A DNA stretch of 64,000 bases from Harmothoe impar (lineage: Eukaryota; Annelida; Polychaeta; Phyllodocida; Polynoidae), in NCBI GenBank assembly GCA_947462335.1, contig OX381710.1:35773204-35837203 (forward strand), in the 5' to 3' direction. Position numbers and translations under genes: made by a program. Shown here one piece after another: positions 1 to 11,585 of the stretch (the stretch's first letter is position 1; each line of letters begins with the position of its first letter). The notes beneath the pieces are model-generated. The model was not told the origin of the DNA, did not search any database, and was given only the letters and a program-made list of their open reading frames with translations.

Positions 1-465
1 GCTGGTCATAAACTCTCAATTTTTAACTGATTCAATGTGGCGTTCCCTTGGGGTACCAGATGAAGCAAAAATCTCAGCCTATGAAGCAGTTAGGAAAGTC
101 CCAGCCAACTCGACTGGTAATTCAATTTTAATTGGATTAATATTTTAAGGGGCTCATTTATGGTATTAACTCTCCCAATCAAACAATTTTCATAATTTAA
201 ATCCCATTTAAAGAAAAAATGATAGGCTACCCATTACAGGGGATTATACACATAGTCTCGCATAGAGAGCCTGGCAACAAGACACAAAATAAATCCACCA
301 TTGTTTTTGAATTTTTTATGGCACTGAAATAAGATAATTATAGAACGATGGGTATCAAATAAAGAGAAATTACAAAGTAGATATCCATATACTGTTCCCC
401 TTTAGATATGATATCGGAACTTCTTATAATATTTGAGATATTCCCCTCTAAACTTCTGAATCGGG
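1..465. other. No feature recognised
   Basis: AT-rich sequence with stop codons in all frames and no inverted or tandem repeat that I can see. It ends at a 19-base C tract (466-484). Same content in copy 2 at 13778-14241. Confidence 0.6.
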
Positions 466-484
466 CCCCCCCCCCCCCCCCCCC
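466..484. repeat. Poly-C tract, 19 bases
   Basis: Uninterrupted run of 19 C. The corresponding tract at 14243-14260 has 18 C, which is the only difference I noticed between the two 13.8 kb copies. Confidence 0.9.
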
Positions 485-639
485 GAGGGAATCTGCTAGG
501 TGAGTGAGGTCGCTACTGTAACCAGGGCCGCCGTTGGGTTGCTAAGGGTGAAGTAGGTCAGAGGGACGCTGGTCAGCTTGGGGGAGACTTTGCCGCTCGC
601 TGCAGCAGTGCAGTTGAGGATGAGTTGCGGGCGGGGGGG

Positions 640-755
640 GATGGGGCAGTTTGCCGTGAGAAAAGGGCACAGTTTGCCGTGATAAAGGGCAGTTTGCTGT
701 GAGAAGAGGGCACAGTTTGCCGTGAAAAAGAGACCAGAGTTTGCCATAGAATTAA
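640..755. repeat. Degenerate minisatellite, ~22-24 bp unit
   Basis: About five head-to-tail copies of a unit built on GGGCACAGTTTGCCGTGA with spacer purines, the last copies diverged. The open frame that crosses it is a by-product of the repeat and has no recognisable domain. Copy 2 is at 14416-14531. Confidence 0.8.
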
Positions 756-935
756 TGCCCCCCTCCCAGTCCCCGAAGGGGCTGGTGTTATTATAAAGAT
801 TCCATTTTCTTAATTGGTCTTATTTTGAATGCAAAGGGAACTTTCCCAGTAACCACAACTACGTGTGTCAGACGTAAATTTACGTTCATTTGGGGTATGA
901 ACTACGTAATTTAGGTTTATGAACGTCAACACATT

Positions 936-1280
936 AAGGTTTATTTACGTCTACAAACGTTTATGATTCACGTTTATCTACCTCTTTTAGACGTAGATAA
1001 ACGTTATATATCTACGTTTTTCTACCTTATTCAGACATAGATATTTGGCAAAATAACACATAATATAATAACTTGATGTATAAGATACCTAGCTTTTTAC
1101 CTGGATTTAATACAGGGATTTAAGTATAGCCCTGCGTCATTTACATTCAGAAATGGATTTAATCTAATCATACCATAATATAATTAGTTTTGGCCCCATT
1201 GAGGCTTTGTATTTTTATCTACGTCCGAATGAGGTAGATAAACGTAAATTAAACATAAACGTTTGTAGAACGTAAATAAA
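936..1280. mobile_element. MITE-like element with ~65 bp inverted arms
   Basis: Left arm 936-1003 and right arm 1214-1280 are reverse complements with few mismatches (for example AAACGTTTATG and CATAAACGTTT, GTTTATCTACCTC and GAGGTAGATAAAC). They are separated by a ~210 bp AT-rich spacer. Further TTTACGT/ACGTAAA motifs lie just outside on the left, so the element may begin nearer 865. No coding capacity. I could not fix a target-site duplication. Copy 2 at 14712-15056. Confidence 0.7.
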
Positions 1281-1316
1281 TTCATGAATTCAGCCTTGGT
1301 AAGTATATTCACCTAA

Positions 1317-1457
1317 CTGTTAATACATTTGCAAAGGGTCGGTTTGATGTATGAATGCAGTCTTGACGAATAGACTCGCCAGGTTTACATTCATGCATCA
1401 TGCTGACAAAAGGATTGAAGCATATTTAAAGTAGTTTGCAGCCAATAAAGGGTTAAC
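1317..1457. mobile_element. Partial copy of the palindromic GGCATGATGCATGAATG repeat family
   Basis: Contains GATGTATGAATGCAG and, inverted, CATTCATGCATCATGC. It ends in AATAAAGGGTTAAC, which resembles the right TIR plus TTAA of the family that is clustered at 55-63.6 kb. The left end is degraded. Copy 2 at 15093-15233. Confidence 0.6.
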
Positions 1458-2121
1458 TATTCGAGGGTTGTGAGTTTGATGACCCTGGACTCGTCATTTG
1501 GAGTGGGCCACCACCTGGGCTAACTTTGTCAGTCAGATGAGTCTAGTGATGTCTTGTGGGATGGTAACTTGGTAGGTCCGCAGGTAAACAACCTTTAACT
1601 TGTTTATTTCATGACCGTCATCTTAAAGACCCTAAACTCTTCTTATAAGACAATCATTTGACAAGTTTGGATCCCTTCATTTTATCAGTACAGGAAATGT
1701 ATATCCATGAGATGTAGGCCTAGTTCTAAGAACTATTCACTGGTGACACGTGGGTTCATTTTAGTAAAGATAAAAGCCCATTATTCTGCCACCGGGCAGA
1801 CTCACCGAATGTCATACTGTATAACATTAGAAATAGCATTACAAAATGCATACACAACGTAATTCACAATGCATTGTAAAAATAGATAGGGTTATCAACA
1901 AGGCCTTATTAACATGGTATTAGTAGTATATAGAATCGGTGCCACTATGGATCTCAGGACAGAGTTCAGGCTCTCTCTTCTGAGGTCTCACTCTGACTAT
2001 AGCCATCCAAACCTGTGTTGGGTTATAGTGGAAAACGACGGAAGAGCAAAAACGCTTAGAAGGCATATTTATTGGTTAAAAGTCACACATGGTATAACAT
2101 GTGGGGGGAAAGGGGGGGACG

Positions 2122-2153
<32 letters not shown>
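2122..2153. repeat. TA microsatellite followed by TGTA repeats
   Basis: About twelve TA dinucleotides then short TGTA repeats. Copy 2 at 15898-15929. Confidence 0.9.
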
Positions 2154-2154
<1 letters not shown>

Positions 2155-4376
2155 GGTGTAATAGATATACCAAGTAGATAATGGGAAACTGTATATACAA
2201 TAGCACAGTCCAGAGAGACCAATATATGACAGAAAGGAAATATTGTTCCACTTTATAAGACCGCGTGGGAATCGGATAGATTTGGTACACAGGCTGCACA
2301 AGTAGAAATGAATATGAAATAAGTAAATGAAATCATAATGTCCGAAAATAAGCGGCTTGGCTACAATAAGAGTCAGAGTTCGCTGGACCAATGATTGAAT
2401 ATATTCATGGTGTAGCCAGGGCGTAGGACCCAAACAGGGGGCAACACATATTTAAAAATAAGATCTGGGCTAAAACAGCTGGTAGGGAAGATAACGGCGG
2501 GATAAATCCAGGTCAGAAGAGAGACTCGAATGGTAGAGAGGGACGCGGAGTGAGGCGCCCAGGCCACGGAAGCAGGTAGTAGCACATGGAGTTGGGGCTG
2601 GTGATCAGGCGTAGTGCATCAGCCAATAGTGACACCAGGGCCACGGAAACGTGGCGTCATGGACAGGCAGGCAGCGGAGGGTGGTTACCATGCCTCAGGC
2701 ACAGTAGGGCCACAGGGGGTGGTTACCAAGTCATCGAACGGTGAGGCCTGAAATAGGGAATGGAGAATATAAGCTGAGACAAGGGAAAAGGTAGTCAGTT
2801 ACCAGTGAGCGTTTGGGGGAGTACGATCGAGAAGACCAGATGTCATTGTGTAGTTCCTGAGGAGTATGTGTGTGGAGATTTATACCGGTTGATCACGTCA
2901 ACCTGAGGAATTGGAATGTGTGTATTTACTGGAGATGTGGAGTTTGCCTAATTATTGTTGCATAAGTTACACCTGGAGTTCTCTGAATATCAGGTTACGA
3001 CATTAACAGATATGATAGAGGAGTGTACACGTCACAGATAGATCACGTTGATATATGACCATAATGAATGCTGATGACGCAGGTATGAGATTACAGGATG
3101 TTTATTGGTCTAATGGACGTTGACTAGTATCACTGGATTCGTGTAGGAGGATCCTGCTAGATATTATATTAATACCTTGCCTATTTTAAGGCCGTCTCAT
3201 ATGATTATCGGTGCAGGCCCTGGAGCAAACCAACCCAAATGAAATACATATCGTTATATATATATGGAGAATGCTGTGATTGGGATATTGCCTGTGAAAT
3301 TGCTCTATGTCTACTATAACATTAACAACAACACAATAAACTGGATCTCACTACCCTTGCGTTATTCTTGGGCGGAAGGCCTACCTACGACTAGTTAACC
3401 CCATAGAGTAGTATATGACGCGTTGAGTTTGGAACCCCATAAAAATAAGGTAAAACACTATATATCAAGAGGACATTAACTATAGCCCAGTGTCACACAA
3501 ATTTGGATCGTTTTCACCCATCCACTCTTCACGCACGCGCCACACCTCGGCCAACAACCCCTATTTTCACAAATAGGCTGACACCCCCCCCCCGCACATA
3601 AATTACATGTCATGTAATATATCAGTGGCCCTCCCACCCCCCAAATAGGGCATGCTCTTTTTTATCTGGTGGTCACAACAGTACTTTATAGTAAAGTTAG
3701 GTAGTGTTTCTATATGCTCGCAATTAGGGCATTTATTTACATTTTGGTAGTCGCAAAACACTGTTAGGATGTGTTACAAAAGGCAATGTTTAAGTGGCAT
3801 GGTCCGATTTTTTCTATATTTCAAATTCTGCTTAAGCGGGTACTATAATTTTATATTCTCTTTGTTGTTATTGTACTGTGTGACGGAGCATCTCAGACTC
3901 AGTACATTGATGCACTGTATCCAACCCTCCCTCTACTGCTGCCGGTGTTACTTCATGTGAATCGGCGGCGAGAAAACGTCTCACATACCGTCTCAAAAAG
4001 CGTCTCAACTGGGTGTTATTTTATCTTATGGTTTTTTTGTTATGCACATTATAACACGTTTATTGCCATGATTTTCAGTACATTCATCCGGAGTCGTGTG
4101 CCTACCAAGGTTTCGCTAACTCATGGTTGGACTCGTTGTTGACCAGTATTTCACTGCACACAGTATAGAACATTGGGTATTTACAGTGTGTCAGGTAATG
4201 TACAATGAAGTGATTAAATATTTACAACATGGAATTCTATACAAGTGATGACTAGGGACTATTATATGTTCAATTTTATACAGTAACAAATAGATAGAGA
4301 TCAGCAGCATGTATGTATATGAGAAGTATAATGCGAGAAGTTGGCCAGTGACCGGTAGTCTGACCATGGTTATAAC
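2154..4376. other. 2.2 kb with no gene recognised
   Basis: Only short open frames without domains. Part of it (about 2550-2760) is more GC-rich, with two short direct repeats of GGTGGTTACCA at about 2680-2728. Nothing else stands out. Copy 2 at 15930-18152. Confidence 0.5.
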
Positions 4377-4380
4377 TTAA

Positions 4381-5114
4381 GGTAGGGTTTCAGGGTAATT
4401 CAGCTGGACATATTTTTAGTGCATTATTTACCACAGATTTGTTCAAAGTATTGTAACACACACCAATCTGACCGGAATTGATGTTTCCTTCAAATAATTG
4501 CCATTTTATAAGGCGTTGCTAGGCATGGAATGAAAATGGAACAAAAACATTCTTTTTTGGCTTCCAAATCTTCAAACGGAGTTCTGGGACAGAAATTCAA
4601 CAAAATAATTACATCTGATGATTGAAGATACATATTGAAGTCATTTCCTGGGGAGGTTTTTTGAATCATATCAATATTCCAAGTATTAAGGTCAGGGGAG
4701 CTCTTCAAAGTTTCTTAGTTACTAAAAATGGTGATTTTTGGGCAAAAATCAGGGAAAATCACTCATTTTTAGTAACCATGCAACTTTGAAGAGCTCTCCT
4801 GACCTTAATATTCAAGGTATTGACATGATTCAAAAAAGCTCCCCAGGAAATGACTTCAACATATGTGTCCAATCATCAGAAGTTATAATCACATTCAATT
4901 TCTATCCCATCAGTCTGTTTGAAGATTGAGAAGCTCAAAAAGAACGTTTTTGTTCCATTTTCATTCCATGCCTAGCAACGCTACACAAAATGGAATTTAC
5001 TTGAAGGGGACATCAATTCCGGTCAGATTGGTATGTGTTACATATAATTTTAGCATACCTGTGACAAATAATACACTAAAAAAGTGTTCAGTGGAATTAC
5101 CCTGAAACCCTACC
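4381..5114. mobile_element. 734 bp fold-back (palindromic) element flanked by TTAA
   Basis: Two arms of ~365 bp are reverse complements over nearly their full length, starting GGTAGGGTTTCAGGGTAATT on the left and matched at 5095-5114, with the centre near 4745. TTAA lies on both sides (4377-4380 and 5115-5118), the expected target duplication for piggyBac- or Kolobok-type mobilisation. Each arm carries an outward open frame of ~60-70 codons (4490-4708 minus, 4738-4929 plus) with matching translations. This follows from the palindrome and I see no known domain. The right end lies just beyond the 3' end of the dead LINE at 5155. Confidence 0.85.
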
Positions 5115-5306
5115 TTAAGGAAGCCTATGGTGGTTCTTAGTCTTCCTCTTTTTCTTACTCCTGGGTTTGAAAAAGGTGTTTTTTAAGCTGCAACTTAAAG
5201 CTAGTTTTGTCCTCTATCTGTTGGAGGCCGGATGTGAGTTTATTCCAGGCAGAGGCACCCCTATGATAAGGGCTTTTCTTATAGAATTCAGTGTGAGGTC
5301 TCTTAA

Positions 5307-6003
5307 CCCTTTGGTGCCCAGAACTATCTGATCAATATCCGTTTCATTCAACATGATTTTTCTTATGTTGGAAACCATTTCGTAACCTGCTAACTTCATC
5401 TCTTATTTTAAGGTAGGGGTCATAACATATTCTGCAGGGTTCTGAAATGGACTTTTATCTTTGACTATAGTGAATTATTTGACTCTGGTTGCCATGGCAA
5501 CCCGAAACCTTCTATTATCTGTTATAAGCAATATACTGTGTTTTTAGGGCCAAAAAGGGGTATTTTTGCCTATAAATAGGCTATTCATAGCATAGGAAAC
5601 ATGTTAAGATGAGAACCTTCTTAATGGAAATTGAAGAATATTGATTCTATGATAAGTATCTGCAGGAAAATTTGATACAAGATGATTTTTGTGTAAAAAA
5701 TCATATTTTTCATGTATGTATAAGGGCATTTTAGTGAAAATTATGCTTTTTGGGTGAGTTTTGGGTGACAGTGATGAATCAAATATCTGATCACTTATTT
5801 TTTAGTTAAGTTTGCACTACTCCTCATATATACAAGTCCCACCAAGAATTATGGTCTCATTGAAGTCGTGAGGTCATGGGGCTTAATATGAGGGTAAAAC
5901 TTTAAAAATCCACCCAATAGAAGTGTCTGCATGGTTCTCTACTTCCATATAGGTGTTTTAATGCTTAAAACCGCGCCAATTGGCGCGCTTGGGCACGTAA
6001 GGG
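5307..6003. mobile_element. 697 bp TTAA-flanked TIR element inside the LINE
   Basis: Begins CCCTTTGGTGCCCA and ends TGGGCACGTAAGGG, with TTAA on both sides (5303-5306 and 6004-6007). The TTAA duplication and CCC...GGG termini fit a piggyBac-type non-autonomous element. Without the element and one TTAA, the flanking LINE C-terminal reading frame continues, which supports the boundaries. Near the right end is a GC-rich palindrome, CGCGCCAATTGGCGCG. No transposase frame. Copy 2 at 19083-19779. Confidence 0.85.
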
Positions 6004-6154
6004 TTAAGAGGAAATTGCGGCAAAAAGCTACTTCTAGTTCAAGGATTGGGGTTTGGATCCAGTTTCCTTGCCCTGGAATGGAACAAGGAGACTAGCATTT
6101 CTTTTCGCCTATTAACAGGGAGAGGAGTAGTACAATCTTGGTGGAGTTTAACTA

Positions 6155-6933
6155 CTGTAAACGTATTAATTTTCGCTCAGTACATATTTTCGCGCATTTC
6201 GCGCACATAGGCATGTGCGCGAAAATATGATGTGCGCGAAAATATTGCACAAAAAATTAGCTTTCCAATGATGTCTGACACTCTATATTGCACTGCAGTA
6301 GAGACTCAACTAGGCCTACCAAATCTTACATGCTGGAAAAATAACATCCTTTTTAAAAAAAATGTATTTCTTAAATGAATCTCAAATAATATCATTATTA
6401 CATGGTGGTACGGCCTTCTCTATGCTGAACCAATGGAAGCTCCATACTCCATGCTCCCATGGAGTATGATGTTGCCATACTCCATGGCCTCCGAATTTGT
6501 TGATTTTCTCCATTTTAAGACAGTAGGACCATGTAATAAACACAAAACCCCTCTTATCAACATACATGCACAGCATACAGCACTCGTTGAAGCTGGGTCA
6601 TATCACAGGATGCCGAAGGCTGAGTGTGATATGACTCAGCTTCAACTCTTGAAGTATGACGTGCATAGCGTGTATGGCGTGGAGTTTTGTCTATATACTA
6701 AAAAAAATATCAATATGACAATACAGGGCTATATACTTCCACAATAGAAGAACATTTGAACAATTATTTTGAGCTGTAAAACCCTTAATAATTGTCCGAT
6801 TGAAAAACCGTAAAAACTGACATGTAGCTAAGGATCACCTGAGTGCAGCTGCGCGAAAATATAATTGCGCGAAAATGCCTTTATATGCTAGGTGCGCGAA
6901 AATTTAGCTGCGCGAAAATATCTACGTTTACAG
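6155..6933. mobile_element. 779 bp TA-flanked MITE with GCGCGAAAATA repeats
   Basis: TIRs CTGTAAACGTA and TACGTTTACAG are bordered by TA (6153-6154 and 6934-6935), the mariner/Tc1-type target. Just inside both ends are repeated GCGCGAAAATA motifs in inverted orientation. The middle has two strong hairpins: CATACTCCATG...CATGGAGTATG near 6450-6485, and a ~21 bp stem around GAAGCTGGGTCATATCACA near 6589-6650. It interrupts LINE C-terminal coding sequence. Copy 2 at 19931-20709. Confidence 0.8.
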
Positions 6934-7085
6934 TATAGGGTTCCCTCTTACTTTAACTTTTAAACAACATCTCAGGCATCTATTCTGCACCTTGCCTATT
7001 TTATCCGTCCATTTCTGAGTACAACCATCTAATAAGAACGAGCAGTAATCAAATTTCGGGAGTATTGTTTGCTTAAAAATTAATA

Positions 7086-7265
7086 CCGTATTCGACGTAA
7101 TAAGCGCCCTGGGCGCTTGTGAAATAATTTTTATGGCGTTTTAGTACTTAATAGTTTAACTGTATCAAAAATCGTGAAATTTAAGCCTTTGTTCTAGTCT
7201 AAAAATGCCCCCAAAAAGGGGGGGGGCGCTTATTAGGGGGAGGGCGCTTAATACATCGAATACGG
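7086..7265. mobile_element. 180 bp TA-flanked MITE inside the reverse-transcriptase frame
   Basis: TIRs CCGTATTCGACGTAATAAGC and, inverted, GCTTAATACATCGAATACGG, flanked by TA (7084-7085 and 7266-7267). The interior holds GGGCGCTTATT motifs and a 9-base G run. It splits the LINE reverse-transcriptase ORF just upstream of its FDYC region. The last ~20 residues of the open frame ending at 7199 are therefore MITE, not LINE. Copy 2 at 20862-21041. Confidence 0.85.
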
Positions 7266-9651
7266 TATAGCAATTTCAGCTCCATGCTCGGTCTGACTTT
7301 CCCCATTTTGAGATTGAGGAAATTTGTGGCATCTCTTACAAGTTTTGCCTGGTCCTCAAAATTCAGGGCTCGGTCAATCGCTGCCCCTAGGTAGACAAAA
7401 GATTTTACAAGTGATATTGGTTGACCGTTTAACGTAGGGGCAGCATCAGGACACCTGTGGAACTGATTGTTCGCACAATACCAGGCAAATTTTGTTTTAT
7501 TAGGATTAATTGTTAGTCCTTTTTCAGTACAGGCTGTAGATAAAAGATCCAGATCATTTTGTAGATTCTGTAGTGCTCTTGCCGGTGAGGAGTGGGCAGA
7601 GTACAGTACTATGTCGTCCGCGTATAATTTAATACGAGAGGTTTTTGGAGAACTAATGACCTCATTTATAAAAAATATAAAGAGGGCTGGGCCTAAAACA
7701 GAGCCCTGAGGAACCCCAAAGGATACTTTTTTTCGGCAGAGATGTAGTGCCATCAACTTTTGTACATTGAGTTCTATTACCTAGATAAGACTTGAACCAC
7801 CACAGCATATTTTTAGGAAACCCAGCTGCTTTCAACTGTGTCATAAGCTGTGAGTGATTTATACAATCGAAGGCCTTGGATATATCAATATAACAAGATG
7901 CAACATATTCAGCCTTATCACGTGCCATATATAGATCTTCAACTAAGTCCAATACTGCATCTTTTGTTCCACATCCCATTCTAAAACCATACTGTAAAGG
8001 GGATAATAAGTTATTGTTTTCGATTACAGTCATAAAATATTGTTTTATTAATTTTTCTAGAATTTTGCTGGGAAGCGGCAAGATGGAGATTGGACGCCAG
8101 TTTGATACATTATGAAGATCCCCTGATTTGGGTATTGGAGTAACTACAGCTCTTGCCCAATCTATGGGGAAACTGCCAGTTTTGATCGACACATTAAAAA
8201 GGTGAGTGAGTTGTGGGAGAAGAGCAATAAAAGCGTCCTTCAACACCTTAGTAGAGATGTTATGTATACCTGAGGGCTTACATGTGTCAATATCATCCAG
8301 CAAAAGCAGGACATCATTTGTGGTGAATGTAGGTATGTCCGGGAGAGTACCTTCATAGGACTCTGTAGGATCTATATACGAGTGAGGTTGGAGATTCAAT
8401 TTGTCGTATAAGTTACCACCAATTGTACTAAAATAATCATTTATAAAGTTTGAGTTGTCTGAGACAGGGTCTTTCGTAATCTGGTCTATCAAAACCGGCG
8501 AGATTTGAGCTTTAGGGCCTTTGATTAGACTAGTTTGTTTATCTCTGCCCAAAATTTACGTGCATTTTCTTTACAATCATCTAACTTACCCATAATATAT
8601 TTCTTGTGAGCTACTTTAGTCATTTTATTTATTTCCAGGCGTGCCTTCCTAGCTTCCAGAAAATCATCAAAATGGTGGTAAGTTCTAAATCTATGCATCA
8701 GTTCATTTCTTTCTTTATCCTGACCAGAACTTCCGCATCCATCCAAACCTTACCATAGTCCTTTACACTGAAAGTTTTCAATGGGCAGGTTCGGTCAAGA
8801 TAAGCATTGATAGCGTTTTCTATACTTCCCCACATATCATCAACATCTTCAATATTATAGAATTCTTCCCAACTGACATTTTGTAGAGATTGTAACAAAT
8901 CTTCTTTGTTATAATTAGTATAGGATCTGCCAGTAATATCAACCTTTTTAAACCCATTTCTTCCTTTCTTCCTTACAGCAACTACCGGTAAATGATCACT
9001 GATAAATACATTTTCTACCGAGGAGGAGGCTACATAATTGGAATTAGTTAATATATTATCTATACAAGTGCCCGGACCAGGATTTGGTCTCGTTACTTCT
9101 TGAAGAAGCCACATGAGGTGGAAATCACGACAGAAGTCTTTTATTGCTATCGTGTCTGTGTGGTCATGGTCCAGGAAATTTACATTAAAATCACCTAGAA
9201 TCCATGTTTCACCTTTACACGCACGTATAGCCTTTGTGAGATGCTCTACAAACTTTGATACATCACCTTTAGGAGGTTTATATATAGTAAAAATATTCAT
9301 CGCCTTGTTGTTAGGGACCGTGACTTTGATTGCTAGGCATTCAATATCCGGAGATATAATACAAAACTCATTAATTCTTGAGGAGTGAGAAAAATATTTG
9401 TTAGACAGATAGCATATTAAGCCACCTCCAGCTCGGTCTGGTCTATCTATTCTATGATGATTTTTGTGCGGCCATGAGAGTAATGCTGCATCATATAGAT
9501 CTGTCAACCACGATTCTGAGAAGGTAATTATTTCAAATTCATTGAAGGTATGCTTTAGTTCCTTGAACTTTGGGTGCATACTTCTACAGTTTAGAGGAGC
9601 AAAATTAATTCCCCTCACGTGTAAGACAGGGGCAAGTTGGACTTGAGTCAT

Positions 9652-10119
9652 GATGGCTTTTGAGTCGCCAGTGTAATATAATAGAGGTAGATTGTTTTAT
9701 ACGTATGTCAGTTTGAGTTGACGAGCGATGAGGAATTGAATAAAGAATGTAATACAATTTGACTAGTTATTATTTAAATGTATAGGCATCTTAGTACATG
9801 CCATTCTTTTGGAGGGCTGTTCTGGGGAGGCGTCCCATAGGGTAAAGAAAATAATTATAGGGGAAAATCTATTATCTAGTGGTGGTGGATAATAAGTGGA
9901 GCTTATACGCAGGAATATATGGTACATGAATGTGGAAGGTTTGAGGTCCAGTTTATGGTTTTAGTATTTATTTGCTCCGTGTGCCAGTCTGGGTGCCAGT
10001 CTGGGTGCGGGTGGCCTAAGTGGGCGGATTACATAATGCACTTGTTAGAGACAAGTTTGTTTGTGCCATTTATATATGTACAAGGTTAAGTTCATCTCAT
10101 CTATAGCTTTCAGCAGGCC
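9652..10119. other. Probable 5' remnant or flank of the dead LINE; nothing recognised
   Basis: AT-rich, with no coding similarity that I can see to an ORF1. A short direct duplication, GTGCCAGTCTGG, occurs near 9978-10004. Copy 2 at 23428-23895. Confidence 0.4.
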
Positions 10120-10200
10120 TACCACCACATCCGCAATAGAGCAGGGGTAAAGCGTATAAGCCCCACTTGCAGAAGAACCTGGGTTCAAGGCTCGGTCAAG
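10120..10200 (+). other. tRNA-like stretch, possible SINE head
   Basis: TAGAGCAGGGGTAAAGCG resembles an A box and GGGTTCAAGGC a B box, ~40 bases apart, as in a tRNA-derived SINE. I cannot fold a proper acceptor stem and see no tail or target duplication, so this is weak. Copy 2 at 23896-23976. Confidence 0.25.
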
Positions 10201-10782
10201 TTTTTGAGTATACATGTAAATCTGTGACTGAGATCCCCTCTGGTGTAAAGTTTCAAAACAATTTTTAAATGTTTGGGTAACGTTTGGAAACTTTTTCCAT
10301 AAGCTTGGGTGGCCTTGGCCTGCATTCTACATACAGTGATTGGTGTCTGTAGATACTCATAACATAAGGAGGCTATAGACCAATGCAGCAAGAAAGGGTG
10401 ATTTTTAAGAAAAGTTGCTGATAACGTTTTTGAATATTTTTGAAGCATGACCGACAAATACATAATATTACCTAAAAATAATGCATTCTCATAGACACCA
10501 ATTGAAAGATATTTGTCCTGTGAATCTAGATAGAGGGGGCAGAATGATAGCATCAGTCAAAGGAAATACAATGATCTAATTATACAAATATCTGATGAAG
10601 TCCATATCTGATGAAGACCAGAACAATACATGGTAGGCATTGGTGTAATGATCATTATTCAATGATATATAGCCCAGGAACAAGAAATGTCAATTGAGAC
10701 TTAACCAATGCTCACTAATGGTTGCCTTCTGGTAATGGTTAACTGGTCAATTGTAGTTGAAAGACATGTATATCATGTATAC

Positions 10783-11278
10783 AGTGGGACATGATAATGA
10801 ATGTGATTAGGAAGTATCTTGATGTAACTTGCCCTATGAAGGAAAAGGCTTTTAAGGGTCGAGAAGTAAATTGGATGAAACCTGAAATTAGATCTGTCAT
10901 TTATGATACGAGGGGACACGTCATACGATGTCTCAAGCATAGAGACCCTGCAGAGCTTGATGCTACCAACACTTTAAAGAATGGAATAAGCAAATTGATT
11001 GATGAATCAAAGAAGAGTCAAATGGGGACGCCTATGACATATGAAGGGAGATGGGCATCAGAAATTGTGGAAACAAATTAATGAGTTGATTAAACTAAAA
11101 GCAGCAGGCACTAGAGCTGATTTTATACATCACACTACCTGGGAAAAAAATAAGGAAGAAGACACAACTTTAACAGCTAATTACTTTAACAGCCCATATT
11201 GGACAGGTTATGGCTGACAAAATGAACTTTAATCCTGATATAGAGCCAAATCGTAATTATGTAGCTGACACACCCCGT
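10783..11278 (+). pseudogene. LINE fragment: linker between endonuclease and reverse transcriptase
   Basis: The open frame from 10791 has VIRKYLDVTCPMK, then W-x-P-E-I, matching the Y-L-D-x-x-C-P-L linker of the other LINEs in this window. After a frameshift, KLWKQINELIK and, later, ANYFN and ADKM follow, the usual sequence just before reverse transcriptase. The fragment lies on the opposite strand to the large dead LINE, so it is a separate insertion, truncated at both ends. Copy 2 at 24559-25054. Confidence 0.75.
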
Positions 11279-11293
11279 GAAGCTTTTTTGCTC

Positions 11294-11462
11294 ATAACTT
11301 CGATATCGGAGTTTTTAACTTCGGTATTGGAGTTTATAACTTTGATAGGCTATCGAAGTCATTAACTCTGATACATGCATCGGAGTTAATAACTTTGATA
11401 TCGGAGTTTTTAATTCCGATATATCCAAGTTATATCGAAGTTAAAATCTCCGATATCGGGGT
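11294..11462. repeat. Cluster of GATATC-centred quasi-palindromes
   Basis: About seven or eight variants of AACTTCGATATCGGAGTT, itself a near-palindrome, follow one another at roughly 20-25 base spacing. Orientation is ambiguous because of the dyad. No coding capacity. Copy 2 at 25070-25238. Confidence 0.75.
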
Positions 11463-11585
11463 GAACATATCGCTTGCCATAAACGTGACTTGTGTTGCGT
11501 AATATTTTAATGGACCCATGTAAGATTCTTCATAATTATTACTTATTAGGGCTTATGATTCATACCCCAGTAGCAAGACCACATA

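Larger units (their letters stand above)
5155..9651 (-). pseudogene. Degraded CR1/jockey-like LINE, endonuclease-reverse transcriptase ORF, interrupted by three MITEs
   Basis: The frame from 9651 to 8698 encodes an apurinic/apyrimidinic-type endonuclease with NCRS (N21), SESW (E46), GDFNVN (D154/N156) and SDHLP (S218-D219-H220). It shifts frame into a linker (8746-8525), then reverse transcriptase (8552-7662) with NWRPISILPL and YIDISKAFDCINH, then 7756-7266 with GVPQGSVLGP and YADD. Past a 180 bp MITE (7086-7265) the C-terminal region resumes at 7083-6936 with LPKFDYC and NRCLR. It resumes again after a MITE at 6155-6933 (fragment 6152-6008, containing a stop) and after a TTAA element at 5307-6003 (fragment 5302-5155), ending in a TAA at 5155-5157. 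At least three frameshifts, one stop and three insertions make it non-functional. No ORF1 was recognised upstream. Confidence 0.9.

Noticed and set aside
4490..4929. Two similar small proteins on opposite strands (KSSPDLN... frames)
   Set aside because: Their likeness comes from the palindromic DNA of the fold-back element. No known domain or coding context.
7199..7265. C-terminal proline-rich tail of the dead LINE reverse transcriptase
   Set aside because: These codons are the inserted 180 bp MITE. The real LINE sequence resumes on its other side.
10120..10200. Functional tRNA gene
   Set aside because: A- and B-box-like words are present but no acceptor stem or cloverleaf can be drawn. At most a SINE relic.
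10185..10553. Minus-strand 122-codon open frame
   Set aside because: No domain, biased AT-rich composition, and no match to the nearby LINE frames. Likely chance.
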